From the NCBI RefSeq assembly GCF_019800665.1, contig NZ_JAHVKO010000001.1, forward strand, positions 558,001 to 622,000: a stretch of DNA of 64,000 nucleotides, given 5' to 3'. Each line of letters opens with the position of its first letter. Positions within the stretch are counted from its first letter, which is position 1. The notes below the pieces were generated by a model. That model searched no databases and was not told the DNA's origin. It was given only the letters and a program-made list of their open reading frames with translations. The DNA is from Microbulbifer agarilyticus. GTDB lineage: Bacteria; Pseudomonadota; Gammaproteobacteria; Pseudomonadales; Cellvibrionaceae. A program made the position numbers and the translations under genes. This document shows positions 15,528 to 24,740 of the stretch, in pieces.

Positions 15528-17909
15528 TTGCCCCAAGGTTTTCTCCTCACTCGCCACAGCTTCGATCAGCGCGGCAGCACCTGTATCCACTACTGGCTGG
15601 CTACCCCCGAGGGCCCGGCCAAGCTGGTCATTGAGGGCGAGCGCCCGGTGTTTATGGTGAAGGTGGCGGACCGCGTACAGGTACAACAAGTACTGGCCGC
15701 CGTGCCCCACGAATGGCAGCAGCTGGGCTTCCAGACCTTCGGCCGCGAAGAAGCGGCGATGCTGTATTTCCCTACCATCGACGCCCACCGCCGGGCACAA
15801 GCCCTGTTGAAAGAGCGCGGCATCGAAGTGTTTGAGGCGGATTTTCGTCTGCACGACCGCTACCTGATGGAGCGCTTTGCCCGCGGTGGCCTCTACTTTG
15901 AAGGCGAAACCCGGGCCAGAGAGGGTTATACGGAATATCGTCAGGTCCGTGTCAAGGGTGCCGAGGTACAGCCGGAGTTCAAGGTGGTGTCCCTCGACGT
16001 GGAGTGTTCCGGCAAGGGCGAGCTGTATTCCATCGGTCTCTATGGTCACGGGGTGGAAGAGGTACTGATGGTCGGCGAACCGGAGGGCGCCGACACCACC
16101 ATGCACTGGGTGGAAAACGAACGATCTTTGCTGCAGGCGCTGGAAGCCAGAATTACCGCTCTGGACCCGGACATCATCATCGGCTGGGCCGTGGTGGACT
16201 TCGATTTTCGGCTGCTGCTGAAAAGGGCTGGGCGCTACGGCCTGCGCCTGAAACTGGGGCGCGGTGGTACCGAGGCCCGCTGGCGGGATGGCCGCGAGGG
16301 CAATCAAGGCTTTGTGACGTTGCCGGGTAGGGTAGTGCTGGATGGCATCGACGGACTGAAGAGCGCCACCTACAACTTCGAGAGCTTTAGTCTGGAGTTT
16401 GTTGCGCAGACGCTACTGGGCCGAGGCAAGGACACCGAAGACGTGGACAACCGCCTGGGCGTGATCGAACACGACTTCCGCCATAACAAGCCCAAACTCG
16501 CCGCCTACAACCTGAAAGACTGCCGCCTGGTCTGGGACATCTATGAGCACACCCGCCTGCTGGATTACCTGCGCCTGCGCGCCCAGCTTACAGGCCTCGA
16601 GCTCGACCGTAGCGGCGGTTCTGTGGCCGCCTTTACCAACCTCTATCTGCCTAAACTCCATCGCAGCCACTATGTAGCGCCCAACCTGCCGGCCGACGGT
16701 GGCTTGGCCAGCCCGGGCGGCTATGTAATGGATTCGCGGCCCGGCCTTTACGACAACGTGCTGGTGCTGGACTTTAAGAGTCTGTATCCGAGCATCATTC
16801 GCACCTTCAAAATCGATCCTATGGGTTTGGTTGAGGGCTTGGCCGACGGAGAGAAATGGGAAGTAGAAGAGGGGCAGGCGGATGAAAACACCATCCCGGG
16901 TTTTCGCGGTGCGCGTTTTTCCCGCGACAAGCATTTCCTGCCCGACATCATCACCAATCTCTGGGCCCAGCGTGATATTGCCAAGCAGGAGCAGGATGCC
17001 GCCCGTTCCCAGGCCATCAAGATCATCATGAACTCCTTTTACGGAGTGCTAGGAAGCGGCGGTTGCCGTTTTTACGACACGCGCCTCGCCAGCTCCATTA
17101 CCCTGCGCGGTCACGAGATCATGCAGCAGACGGCCAGCTGGATTGAGGAGCTGGGCCACCAGGTTATTTATGGCGATACCGATTCCACGTTTGTCTGGCT
17201 GAGCGGCCAACCAAGCCCCGAGGAAGCAGATGCGATCGGCAAGAACCTCGCCGACGAAATGAACACACGCTGGCAGAGCAAACTCAAAGAAGAGTTGGCG
17301 CTGGAGTGCGAACTGGAACTGGAATTCGAAACCCACTACCAACGTTTCTTGATGCCCACCATTCGCGGCTCCGAGGCGGGCTCCAAGAAACGCTACGCGG
17401 GCCTGGTGGTCAACGGCGATAAAGAAAAGCTGGTGTTCAAGGGCCTGGAAACCGTTCGCAGCGACTGGACCGAACTCGCCAAGCAATTCCAAACCAAACT
17501 CTACGCTATGGTGTTTCACGGCGAAGACCCATCCGACTATATCCGCGAAACCGTAGGGAAAACCCGGGCAGGGGAGATGGATGAGCAACTGGTGTACCGC
17601 AAGCGCCTTAGACGCAAGCTCGAACAATACGTAAAAAACGTACCACCCCACGTACGCGCCGCAAGACTAGCCGACGAACGCCGCCGCCAGCAGGGGCTAT
17701 CACCGCAGTACCAAAACAAAGGCTGGATTCGCTACGCAATCACCCTCAATGGCCCCGAGCCAGTGGATTACCTCCAGTCCCCAATCGATTACCAGCACTA
17801 TATCGACCGACAGTTGAAACCGGTGGCGGATGCAATTTTGCCGTTCATTGATTTGGATTTTGATAGCTTGGTGGATGGGCAGATGGGGCTGTTTGGCGTA
17901 ACTGATTGA
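15528..17909 (+). CDS. polB: DNA polymerase II (family B)
   Basis: 793 residues, close to the 783 of Escherichia coli PolB. The N terminus GFLLTRHSFD aligns with the start of the family, which supports the TTG start at 15528; no in-frame ATG lies upstream. The exonuclease domain has Exo I as LDVECSG (about residue 155). Polymerase motif A is DFKSLYPSIIRTF, motif B is KIIMNSFYGVLGS, and motif C is YGDTDST (about 548). The enzyme replicates past lesions and helps restart forks after DNA damage, with 3'-5' proofreading. It stands alone behind an SOS box. All catalytic acidic residues are present, so it should be active. Confidence 0.96.
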   Translation: MPQGFLLTRHSFDQRGSTCIHYWLATPEGPAKLVIEGERPVFMVKVADRVQVQQVLAAVPHEWQQLGFQTFGREEAAMLYFPTIDAHRRAQALLKERGIEVFEADFRLHDRYLMERFARGGLYFEGETRAREGYTEYRQVRVKGAEVQPEFKVVSLDVECSGKGELYSIGLYGHGVEEVLMVGEPEGADTTMHWVENERSLLQALEARITALDPDIIIGWAVVDFDFRLLLKRAGRYGLRLKLGRGGTEARWRDGREGNQGFVTLPGRVVLDGIDGLKSATYNFESFSLEFVAQTLLGRGKDTEDVDNRLGVIEHDFRHNKPKLAAYNLKDCRLVWDIYEHTRLLDYLRLRAQLTGLELDRSGGSVAAFTNLYLPKLHRSHYVAPNLPADGGLASPGGYVMDSRPGLYDNVLVLDFKSLYPSIIRTFKIDPMGLVEGLADGEKWEVEEGQADENTIPGFRGARFSRDKHFLPDIITNLWAQRDIAKQEQDAARSQAIKIIMNSFYGVLGSGGCRFYDTRLASSITLRGHEIMQQTASWIEELGHQVIYGDTDSTFVWLSGQPSPEEADAIGKNLADEMNTRWQSKLKEELALECELELEFETHYQRFLMPTIRGSEAGSKKRYAGLVVNGDKEKLVFKGLETVRSDWTELAKQFQTKLYAMVFHGEDPSDYIRETVGKTRAGEMDEQLVYRKRLRRKLEQYVKNVPPHVRAARLADERRRQQGLSPQYQNKGWIRYAITLNGPEPVDYLQSPIDYQHYIDRQLKPVADAILPFIDLDFDSLVDGQMGLFGVTD

Positions 17910-18294
17910 GCATCGGTGGGGGATGAAAGCTAGATCATCAGAAGAACTTCTAAATGATCACTCCAATTATCAGGATAATCTGACCAGACAAACCTGTAAT
18001 TGCTGTCTTCTTGCCTGTTTTTACTGGCTATTTCGCTTCATTCGTATTCGTACATTTCCCATTCTCTTCATGATCCAGTACATTCGTCTATTAATTGCCT
18101 TGTGCAGGTAAATTAGGGCGCGCTTTACCACATTGCCCTCTATATGTAGTCCCTTAGAGCTTGGTGCGTTTTTTATTGCTCAATATTACTGATCTTCCCA
18201 GATATTCGCAGTGCTGTTCAGGTTGGTGGAATATCGAATAAACCGATATCTTGTTTCTACTTTTTCTGTGTTTGATTGGCTGAGTCTAAATGTT
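17910..18294. other. Intergenic
   Basis: 385 AT-rich bases between polB and the next secreted protein. A 62-codon open frame at 17923-18111 lacks a ribosome site and family features, so it is not called. No terminator hairpin with a T-run was recognised after polB. Confidence 0.4.
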
Positions 18295-18852
18295 GTGAAC
18301 GCAATAATTAAAACATTGGCTTTCAGTTTGCTCGTGGTAAGCCTGGGCGTGTTCGCCGAAGAGAAACCGGTGCGAAAAAAGGAGAAGGGACCCTCCGAGC
18401 GCTATCGGATCCTAAAAGCTAAGCCGAGGCGTTTTCAAGGGGAAAATCGGCAGGAAAATTTGAACGATATCGAGGTTAGGGAAATTCTGGCCGCAACACA
18501 GACAATTTATCCACGTGAGGTCGTCACCATTGATGCCGTTAAAAGTGAGTGTCCGTGCGAAGATGGTGCGTCCTGCGATGCACAGGTGTGGGTGGTAGTG
18601 TATAAGCCAGGAAAGACAGATGGATTAATGCTTTCCAGGATTGAGGGGCGCTGGACCGTTGGTCCACTGCAAAAATGGTGGCTCAAGTATGAGCCTTTGC
18701 AATTGGAGCAGTCGCGCTATTTTCGATCTCCCCCTCACGCTAGAGTTGGTGATATCAACGTTATTCAGAAGAAACTATATGCCTTATGGAATCAGTTTCC
18801 TGTTTGTCCCGATTCCGAAGCTGGCGTAATGAATCCTGGTTCAAAAAGCTAA
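18295..18852 (+). CDS. Secreted protein of unknown function
   Basis: 185 residues from the GTG at 18295, chosen because it gives a normal signal peptide (hydrophobic core about residues 7-20, cleavage near Val-Phe-Ala). A GTG at 18211 would place 28 further residues in front. The mature part starts with a Lys/Glu-rich stretch and has three clustered cysteines (Cys-Pro-Cys, then Cys six residues later), followed by a strand-rich VWVVVYKPG region. Local base composition is more AT-rich than polB. No family was recognised. It is followed, on the same strand, by a secreted esterase-like gene. Confidence 0.6.
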   Translation: MNAIIKTLAFSLLVVSLGVFAEEKPVRKKEKGPSERYRILKAKPRRFQGENRQENLNDIEVREILAATQTIYPREVVTIDAVKSECPCEDGASCDAQVWVVVYKPGKTDGLMLSRIEGRWTVGPLQKWWLKYEPLQLEQSRYFRSPPHARVGDINVIQKKLYALWNQFPVCPDSEAGVMNPGSKS

Positions 18853-18991
18853 GAATATATAGTTGAGTGTCTCTTGGTCCATCGTTTGATGTGGGTTTTC
18901 TTTCATTTTGTATGAGCTGATCGACAGGGTCGATCTAAACAATTATCCGCAATTTATTGTCAGGTATAGCAACGCATAATAGGAACTGATT

Positions 18992-20536
18992 ATGAAGTCG
19001 ATAACATTTGCGGTTGTAGCTGTTCTCGCAACCGCCACACAGATTTGTTCAGCGGGTAGTGACCATGTCGTGAGTGTGTCCGTTTCCGTCGGAGCAGAGA
19101 TGGAAGACAAGTTTGTGTCTAACGGTAGGTTATTTCTATTTTTGAATGAGAATCTGGAGAAAGAGCCTCGTAAGGATCTTTGGCCTGTAACTCCAAAGCG
19201 AAACAATATTTTCGCCACCAATATCACGGGTTGGAATAAGGGAGACTCGCGGACGTTTGGCGCTGATACTGAGCTGCAAGCGACCACGCCTTGGACTCTG
19301 GCGAATGTTCCGGAAGGTACGTACAAGTTACAGGTTCTCTGGGATCAAGACATTGAGGAATCCCAGATAAATGCGCCGGGAAACCTGTACAGCACAGTTC
19401 AAGCAGTTGAAATTTCCGGAAAAACCCTACTAAAAGTCAGTTTGGATCAGCAGGTGCCCGCTCACAAGTTGGTGGAGCACGATCATCTAAAGTTGATGGA
19501 GATAGAAAGTCAGTTTCTATCTGAGTGGTGGGACAGAACAATGAAGCTCAAGGCGTCTGTACTGCTTCCATCCAGTTATTATGACGATCCCACTCGGGTA
19601 TATCCGCTGCGTATTAATATCAGTGGTTACGGCGGTCGCTATACTCGCGTCAACTACCTGTTGGAGAATGAGAAGTTCACAGACTGGTGGTTCGGTGAAG
19701 ATGCCCCACAGGTGATCAATGTCTTTCTGGATAGTGACGGTCCCTTTGGTGACAACTATCAGCTCGATTCTGAGAATAGCGGCCCCTACGGAACCGCCTT
19801 GGTTGAGGAGCTTATCCCAGCCATTGAGCGTTCCTTCCGAACGAAAGAAGACCCAAATTACCGCTACGTCGACGGCTGCTCTACGGGTGGCTGGGTTTCC
19901 CTGGCATTGCAGATCTTTTATCCGGAACAGTTTGGCGGAGCCTGGTCCTTCAGCCCGGATTCGGTTTCATTTGACCACTACCAGTTAGTCGACCTTTATA
20001 AGGACGATAACTTGTTCGTGAATGAGTGGGGGAATCTTCGTCCGGTTGCCAGGGATATTTACGGGGACCCTATGGTGACGGTTAAGGATTTCATCCGATA
20101 CGAGAATGTACTGGGGTCATCTAATACCTATTTGAATTCCGGCTTCCAGTTCGGCGCGCATACCGCGCTGTATAGCCCTAAAGGTGAAGATGGTTTGCCG
20201 GCGCCCATGTTTGATCCGAACACCGGTGCTATCAATAAGCAGGTTGTCGAAGCTTGGAAAAAATACGATCTAAAACTGCACCTGGAAGAAAATTGGAGCA
20301 CCCTTGGACCCAAGCTGCAGGGGAAAATCTATGTTTGGATGGGAGATATGGATCACTTCTATCTGAACCCAGCCACTCGTAGCATGAGTGAATTTCTGGC
20401 AAAGACCAGCGAACCCCAGTCCGACGCCGAATTTGTATTTGACGCAATGGAGGGGCACTGCACTAAATTCAGTAACATGAAGGTTCTTGGTATGATTCAG
20501 GACAAGGTCGATAAGTTGGAAGCCGCCTCTCCGTGA
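18992..20536 (+). CDS. Secreted esterase-like alpha/beta hydrolase
   Basis: 514 residues with a signal peptide ending near residue 21. An N-terminal beta-sandwich-like region (about 25-160) precedes an esterase D/enterochelin-esterase-type domain. The nucleophile elbow is Gly-Cys-Ser-Thr-Gly in DGCSTGGW (about residue 297). The likely acid is in GDMDHF (about 453) and the likely His in EGHCTKF (about 490). Such enzymes cleave esters of siderophores, acyl groups or polysaccharide-linked acids; the substrate cannot be read here. AGGA lies about eight bases before the ATG. The M14 gene follows after 48 bases, so co-transcription is possible. Confidence 0.8.
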   Translation: MKSITFAVVAVLATATQICSAGSDHVVSVSVSVGAEMEDKFVSNGRLFLFLNENLEKEPRKDLWPVTPKRNNIFATNITGWNKGDSRTFGADTELQATTPWTLANVPEGTYKLQVLWDQDIEESQINAPGNLYSTVQAVEISGKTLLKVSLDQQVPAHKLVEHDHLKLMEIESQFLSEWWDRTMKLKASVLLPSSYYDDPTRVYPLRINISGYGGRYTRVNYLLENEKFTDWWFGEDAPQVINVFLDSDGPFGDNYQLDSENSGPYGTALVEELIPAIERSFRTKEDPNYRYVDGCSTGGWVSLALQIFYPEQFGGAWSFSPDSVSFDHYQLVDLYKDDNLFVNEWGNLRPVARDIYGDPMVTVKDFIRYENVLGSSNTYLNSGFQFGAHTALYSPKGEDGLPAPMFDPNTGAINKQVVEAWKKYDLKLHLEENWSTLGPKLQGKIYVWMGDMDHFYLNPATRSMSEFLAKTSEPQSDAEFVFDAMEGHCTKFSNMKVLGMIQDKVDKLEAASP

Positions 20537-20584
20537 GGTTTTCTTTGTCGCCGTGTGAGCTTAACAGAATCGAGTAGAACAGTT

Positions 20585-21508
20585 ATGAGTACCTTCGTAG
20601 CATTTTATCCAGTTGGTATCCCCGGAACGCCCTGGGGCGATGCCGAACGTGCCGAGTGGTTATCCCGCCAAGTCCGTCATCGCAGCTACGAGTCTGAGGT
20701 GTTGAGCAAGATTGAATTGTTGCGCTCGCGCTTTGACCTGGAAGAGTATGGACGGTTGGAGTATGCCGGCGAAAGCTTTCCTCTGCTGGCTATCCGCAAC
20801 CGTAACTGGAGTGATGATCTTCCCGTAATGTTGGTAACGGGTGGTGTCCACGGCTATGAAACCAGTGGTGTACATGGGGCCCTAGAGTTCGTGGATCAAC
20901 ATGCCGCGGATTATACAGACCGAGCTAACATACTCGTCGCCCCCTGTGTCAGCCCCTGGGCTTACGAGCGCATCCATCGCTGGAATCCAAACGCAATTGA
21001 CCCCAACCGTTCATTTTACAATGACAGTCCCGCGGAAGAGTCGGCGGCATTGATGCGGCTGGTAGCCCCCGTCGTTGATCGCGTAGTGATGCATATCGAC
21101 CTGCATGAAACCACCGATACCGACGAAACCGAATTCCGTCCTGCGCTCGCAGCTCGAGATGGTAAGCCATTTACCCCGGGCGGTATTCCTGATGGTTTCT
21201 ATCTCGTTGATGACAGCGAAAGCCCGCAACCAGAATTCCAGCAGGCCGTCATTGCGGCGGTGGAGAAGGTAACGCATATCGCGCCTGCGGATGACAGTGG
21301 TGAGATTATCGGTTCACCGGTTGTCGCCCGGGGCGTAATTGAGTATCCACTAAAGAAGCTAGGGCTCTGCGCCAGCGTTACCAACGCACGCTATAAGACC
21401 ACTACCGAAGTTTATCCCGACAGCCCGCGCGCTACACCCGAGCAGTGCAATGCAGCGCAGGCCGCAGCGGTGTGCGCCGCAATTGATTATTCATTGGCGC
21501 ACCAGTGA
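20585..21508 (+). CDS. M14 family zinc carboxypeptidase/deacylase
   Basis: 307 residues from the ATG at 20585. Zinc ligands are visible: His and Glu in GGVHGYETSG (about residues 94-97) and a second His in MHIDLHE (about 180). DPNRSF matches the substrate-binding Asn-Arg of carboxypeptidases. This set is typical of the succinylglutamate desuccinylase/aspartoacylase branch of M14, whose members remove acyl groups or C-terminal residues. The catalytic Glu probably lies in VIEYPLKKLG near residue 260. There is no signal peptide, so it acts in the cytosol. The exact substrate is unknown. Confidence 0.85.
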   Translation: MSTFVAFYPVGIPGTPWGDAERAEWLSRQVRHRSYESEVLSKIELLRSRFDLEEYGRLEYAGESFPLLAIRNRNWSDDLPVMLVTGGVHGYETSGVHGALEFVDQHAADYTDRANILVAPCVSPWAYERIHRWNPNAIDPNRSFYNDSPAEESAALMRLVAPVVDRVVMHIDLHETTDTDETEFRPALAARDGKPFTPGGIPDGFYLVDDSESPQPEFQQAVIAAVEKVTHIAPADDSGEIIGSPVVARGVIEYPLKKLGLCASVTNARYKTTTEVYPDSPRATPEQCNAAQAAAVCAAIDYSLAHQ

Positions 21509-21562
21509 TCTCGTTCGGCAAGATCTAGAATTAGGTCAACTCCATAGATATAACCCAGATCA

Positions 21563-22117
21563 ATGTTCCGGAATACGGATTCACGTTATGGCAGTGTCGC
21601 CGTCGCCCTGCACTGGGCGATGGCGCTGTTATTGATCGGGCTGCTTGGACTGGGGCTGTATATGGCCAGCCTGCCGGATGTTGGGTTCGATAAACAGAAG
21701 ATAAGGCTGATTCTGCTGCATAAGGAGTACGGTATTCTGGCCCTGGCGCTCGCATTAGTGCGGCTGGCTTGGCGTGTCGGAAACGTTTTGCCAGAGCTGA
21801 TAGAGGAAATGCCGGCTTGGCAGAAGGTGGCTGCGCGCTTTGTTCACTTGAGCTTTTACGCGCTGATGTTGGCCTTGCCGATTAGCGGCTGGCTAATGTC
21901 TTCCGCCATGAGTGTGCCGGTATACGTTTTTGGCTTACGCCTGCCGGACCTTATTCCACATAACGAATATCGCTTCGAGCTGCTGGTCGAACTACATAAG
22001 TGGCTTGGGTTTGTGTTGATTGGTTTTATTGTTCTGCATGTTGCCGCTGCCTTGCGGCACTACTTTATTTGCCAGGATGATGCTCTGGAGAAAATCTTGC
22101 CCGGTCGGCCTGGTTAG
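21563..22117 (+). CDS. Cytochrome b561
   Basis: 184 residues with four membrane helices and the haem-ligand histidines of the bacterial CybB family: His in VALHWAMAL (about 17), in LLHKEYG (about 53), in RFVHLSF (about 94), and late histidines in LHKWLGF and VLHVAAALRH. The protein moves electrons between quinol and periplasmic acceptors; the exact partner is unknown. The coding end overlaps the convergent lipoprotein gene by 53 bases, which is unusual. The frame shows no damage. Confidence 0.9.
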   Translation: MFRNTDSRYGSVAVALHWAMALLLIGLLGLGLYMASLPDVGFDKQKIRLILLHKEYGILALALALVRLAWRVGNVLPELIEEMPAWQKVAARFVHLSFYALMLALPISGWLMSSAMSVPVYVFGLRLPDLIPHNEYRFELLVELHKWLGFVLIGFIVLHVAAALRHYFICQDDALEKILPGRPG

Positions 22118-22775
22118 GCTCTGATTGAGCGATCTGCTCGAATATAAAATACGCCGTCTGCTCCAATGCACTGGCCGTAGCCTTGTTCGCCGCGACAACG
22201 CCTGCGGTGGGCGTCTGCTCTATCAATGGTTCTTGTAGCGCAATCAAGCGACTGGCGATAATCCGGTTGGACCTGCCGTCCACCAGTTGTACCCGCAATG
22301 CCAGATGAAAGCGTGCCGGGCCGGAAGTGAAGTCCTGTACGAATTCCAAAATTTCCGTGCGTAATCCATAGCTGTAGGGGCCGAAGTAGGGTGGTGTGGC
22401 CACGGCCCTGAACTGCTGCGTGCGCTCAAACGTTTGCGCAAGTAGGGGTTGCAGCATCTGCGCTGGCGTTGCGCCCCATTCGTGTTTGCTGAAGTAGTCG
22501 ACCTGATGGGGTTGGGCCTGATAGGCCATGCGTATGGTGTCGTAAATCGGATTGATGGCAGGTGGTAGCACCAGCAGTGTCGCATCGAGGCGGCTTTGCT
22601 CTGGCGTCGCTATCGGGATCTGGTTGATTACCGCCACCCGCATATTGTTTTCAACTGGGGAAAATATCGAGCACCCGGAAAGTAGCGCGACGCCAAACAC
22701 TGCCGTTACGATGCGAGCAGCCAAGGCTTGATTCAACCTTGGAGGTGATATGCGATGGCCGCTGCTTGGTTTCAT
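22065..22775 (-). CDS. ABC-type transport auxiliary lipoprotein (PqiC/YmbA-like)
   Basis: 236 residues with lipobox Leu-Ser-Gly-Cys (Cys at about 35). The mature domain resembles the YmbA/PqiC family of outer-membrane lipoproteins that work with MCE proteins in lipid transport between membranes (LLVLPPAINPIYD, then Leu-Arg-Thr-Glu-Ile-Leu-Glu-Phe). Its ATG overlaps the TGA of the MCE gene in an ATGA, so translation is coupled. The 3' end overlaps cytochrome b561 on the other strand. The N terminus before the lipobox is long (about 34 residues) but has a clear hydrophobic core. Confidence 0.82.
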   Translation of the reverse strand: MKPSSGHRISPPRLNQALAARIVTAVFGVALLSGCSIFSPVENNMRVAVINQIPIATPEQSRLDATLLVLPPAINPIYDTIRMAYQAQPHQVDYFSKHEWGATPAQMLQPLLAQTFERTQQFRAVATPPYFGPYSYGLRTEILEFVQDFTSGPARFHLALRVQLVDGRSNRIIASRLIALQEPLIEQTPTAGVVAANKATASALEQTAYFIFEQIAQSEPNQADRARFSPEHHPGK

Positions 22776-23725
22776 TCGGACTCGCCCGGTCCAAGTGGTG
22801 GCGCCGCACTGCCACGGATCAACACGGATGGGTCGCGGTTGATCTTGTCGGTAAGCCGCGTAATCGAATGGCTCAGCTGGTTGAGGGTGGCCATGGTGCG
22901 GTAGGCCTCAGGCAGAACCTGCTGTTGCAACGCATTGATAGAGTTGGTACTGGAATCCAGCAGCGGCCCTAGCTGGCCGCTGGCCTGCTCGGTATTGGCG
23001 ATGATGGTATTCAGTCGCTGCTGGTTACTGGCTAACATTTGGCTCACCTGCTGCAAGGCGTCTAGGGTATCGCTAGTTGAATCCAGTAGTGGCCCCAGCT
23101 TGCGGGTGGCCTGCTCGCTATTGGTAATGATTGCACTGAGCTGTTCCTGGTTGGTTGCGAGCACGAGGGTAACCTGCTGCAGGTTTTCAGCGGTATGTTG
23201 CAGGGCGGTGATAGTGTCTTGATTGAGTAGGGTGCGCACAAGTTCGGTTAACGCCTGTACGTTCTGATTTACCTGGCTGATTGCCGTGTCCAGATTGACC
23301 GAGCGCGATGGGGTGCTGGGGATCCGCGCGTAGCGGGCGCTGGGTGCGGGAATAAGTGGGCTTTGATCGGTTCCCGAGTTGTTTAGCAGAATGTAGACAT
23401 AGCCGGTAAAACCCCGGGTTGCCAACCCGCGCGCGGTGATGGTGGCGACGGTGGCTTTGGTGATGGGCGCATCTTTGTTGACTTCAAGCAGAATGCGTAC
23501 GGACTTGGGGCCGGTCAGCTCCACGCTGGTTACGTGCCCGACGTCGACACCATGAAACTCTACTGGCGCGCCGACAATCAGTCCGGAGACGGGGTCTTGT
23601 GTGACGATCTCGTAGGTTGTATGGCGACCTGATGCGAGCTGGAAATACAGCCATGCGGCCAGCACAACGAGTACCAGGGCGGTGGTAAACAGTATTCGCG
23701 CCCGATTCGCAATGCTGATAGACAT
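22772..23725 (-). CDS. MCE/MlaD family lipid-transport protein
   Basis: 317 residues: one N-terminal membrane helix (about 10-28), an MCE domain (about 38-120, with DPVSGLIVGAPVEFHGVDVG), and a long helical C-terminal part. The last part holds two copies of a 42-residue repeat (about 177-218 and 219-260), each ending in a Leu-Gly-Pro-Leu-Leu-Asp-Ser motif, encoded by a 126-bp tandem duplication. MCE proteins form hexameric rings that carry phospholipids across the periplasm. The expected permease (MlaE-like) and ATPase (MlaF-like) genes are not adjacent. The start is supported by AGAGGAG six bases upstream. Confidence 0.88.
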   Translation of the reverse strand: MSISIANRARILFTTALVLVVLAAWLYFQLASGRHTTYEIVTQDPVSGLIVGAPVEFHGVDVGHVTSVELTGPKSVRILLEVNKDAPITKATVATITARGLATRGFTGYVYILLNNSGTDQSPLIPAPSARYARIPSTPSRSVNLDTAISQVNQNVQALTELVRTLLNQDTITALQHTAENLQQVTLVLATNQEQLSAIITNSEQATRKLGPLLDSTSDTLDALQQVSQMLASNQQRLNTIIANTEQASGQLGPLLDSSTNSINALQQQVLPEAYRTMATLNQLSHSITRLTDKINRDPSVLIRGSAAPPLGPGESE

Positions 23726-23816
23726 CGAGCGCTCCTCTGCCAGTGTGATATCTCCATATCAGGGCCAGTCGAAGTCTAGTTCAAATTGCGCCAAGGCGAA
23801 TGGATATGCGGCAGGG

Positions 23817-24266
23817 CTAGTGCGCTGCTTGATAGCGCATGATCAAAATGTCACGCCCTTGCTTCTGGTAGGTATGGAAGCGGTCAACAATGGCCGAAGG
23901 TAATCCATTTTCATCGACTTCGGTGTAGCCGAGGGATTCGTAAAAGGGCACCAGATGCCGGTAGGGGAAGGTGAAGGTGCTGTCGTCGTAGGCTTCTGCC
24001 ATGTGTCGCAACAGGAAGCGCGCCACGCCTTTGCCACGGGATTCTTCCGCGACGGCCACGCCGGCGAGCAGCTGGCTATCGGTGAGTTTGCGCAGCGAGC
24101 CACAGGCAATAATCTGGTTTTGCGCGTCGCGCACCACCATGCAGGGGTCGTGGCGCCGCGCTTTGCCGCGAAACTTGTGTGCGCGATAGAACTTGTTGGC
24201 TAACGGCATCTCGGCATCGGTGAGCCAGTGCGCAGTTAATTCATTGCCAGGTTGGTTCAAATCCAT
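23817..24266 (-). CDS. GNAT family N-acetyltransferase
   Basis: 149 residues with the acetyl-CoA-binding motif A: a strand LAGVAVAEESRGKGVARFLL, with the Arg-x-x-Gly-x-Ala loop at about 100, then a helix and FYESLGYTEVDENG. This is the standard GCN5-related fold, and the acceptor substrate cannot be predicted. It reads leftwards towards the MCE gene with a 91-base gap and could be in the same unit, though a functional link is not obvious. Confidence 0.85.
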   Translation of the reverse strand: MDLNQPGNELTAHWLTDAEMPLANKFYRAHKFRGKARRHDPCMVVRDAQNQIIACGSLRKLTDSQLLAGVAVAEESRGKGVARFLLRHMAEAYDDSTFTFPYRHLVPFYESLGYTEVDENGLPSAIVDRFHTYQKQGRDILIMRYQAAH

Positions 24267-24314
24267 ATCGCTCTAAGTCACGGAAAACGGCAGCGCCAGT
24301 ATTTGGTTGGCGAA

Positions 24315-24740
24315 TTAGAAGCGCAAACGCAGGCCCAGTGCGCCATCTACGCCAAAGCCTTCCTGGTTTTCATTGTCGCTGAAGGCGAAGTTAGGTACAG
24401 CCTGGACATAGGCTTGCACACTCGGGGCAATCCCGAAGGACAGGCCGATTGGCAGGCGCACGCCGGCTTTGTCATTGTAACTGTCATTGCCGCCATCTTC
24501 GTAGAAACCGCCGGCATCGATGTAAACGTAGGCGGTGCCGCGGTCATTGCGGAAGTTCTGCAGGCGCATATCGACGGCAATCGCGTCGCTATTGACGAAA
24601 ATCGACGTGCCGCGGACTTGCGCAGTGACGCCCACGCCAAGGTCGTACGCGAGACCCAGGCCGATACCGTTCTGGTTGGCGAAAGAGGGCATGCTGATGA
24701 CGGCAGTGAGCAATGGAATAGCGAATCTGAGCAGTTTCAT
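24315..24740 (-). CDS. Small secreted outer-membrane-barrel-like protein
   Basis: 141 residues with a signal peptide (cleavage after about residue 21, Ser-Phe-Ala). The mature part alternates Gly and aromatic residues in short strands (GIGLGLAYDLGVGVTAQV), and the last strand ends LGLRLRF. A terminal Phe after alternating residues is typical of outer-membrane beta-barrels assembled by BamA. No family was recognised. AGAGG lies six bases before the ATG. Longer frames on the opposite strand here are not supported. Confidence 0.7.
   Translation of the reverse strand: MKLLRFAIPLLTAVISMPSFANQNGIGLGLAYDLGVGVTAQVRGTSIFVNSDAIAVDMRLQNFRNDRGTAYVYIDAGGFYEDGGNDSYNDKAGVRLPIGLSFGIAPSVQAYVQAVPNFAFSDNENQEGFGVDGALGLRLRF

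Noticed and set aside
17923-18111. A 62-codon Cys-rich frame after polB
   Set aside because: No ribosome site, no conserved pattern, and short enough to occur by chance.
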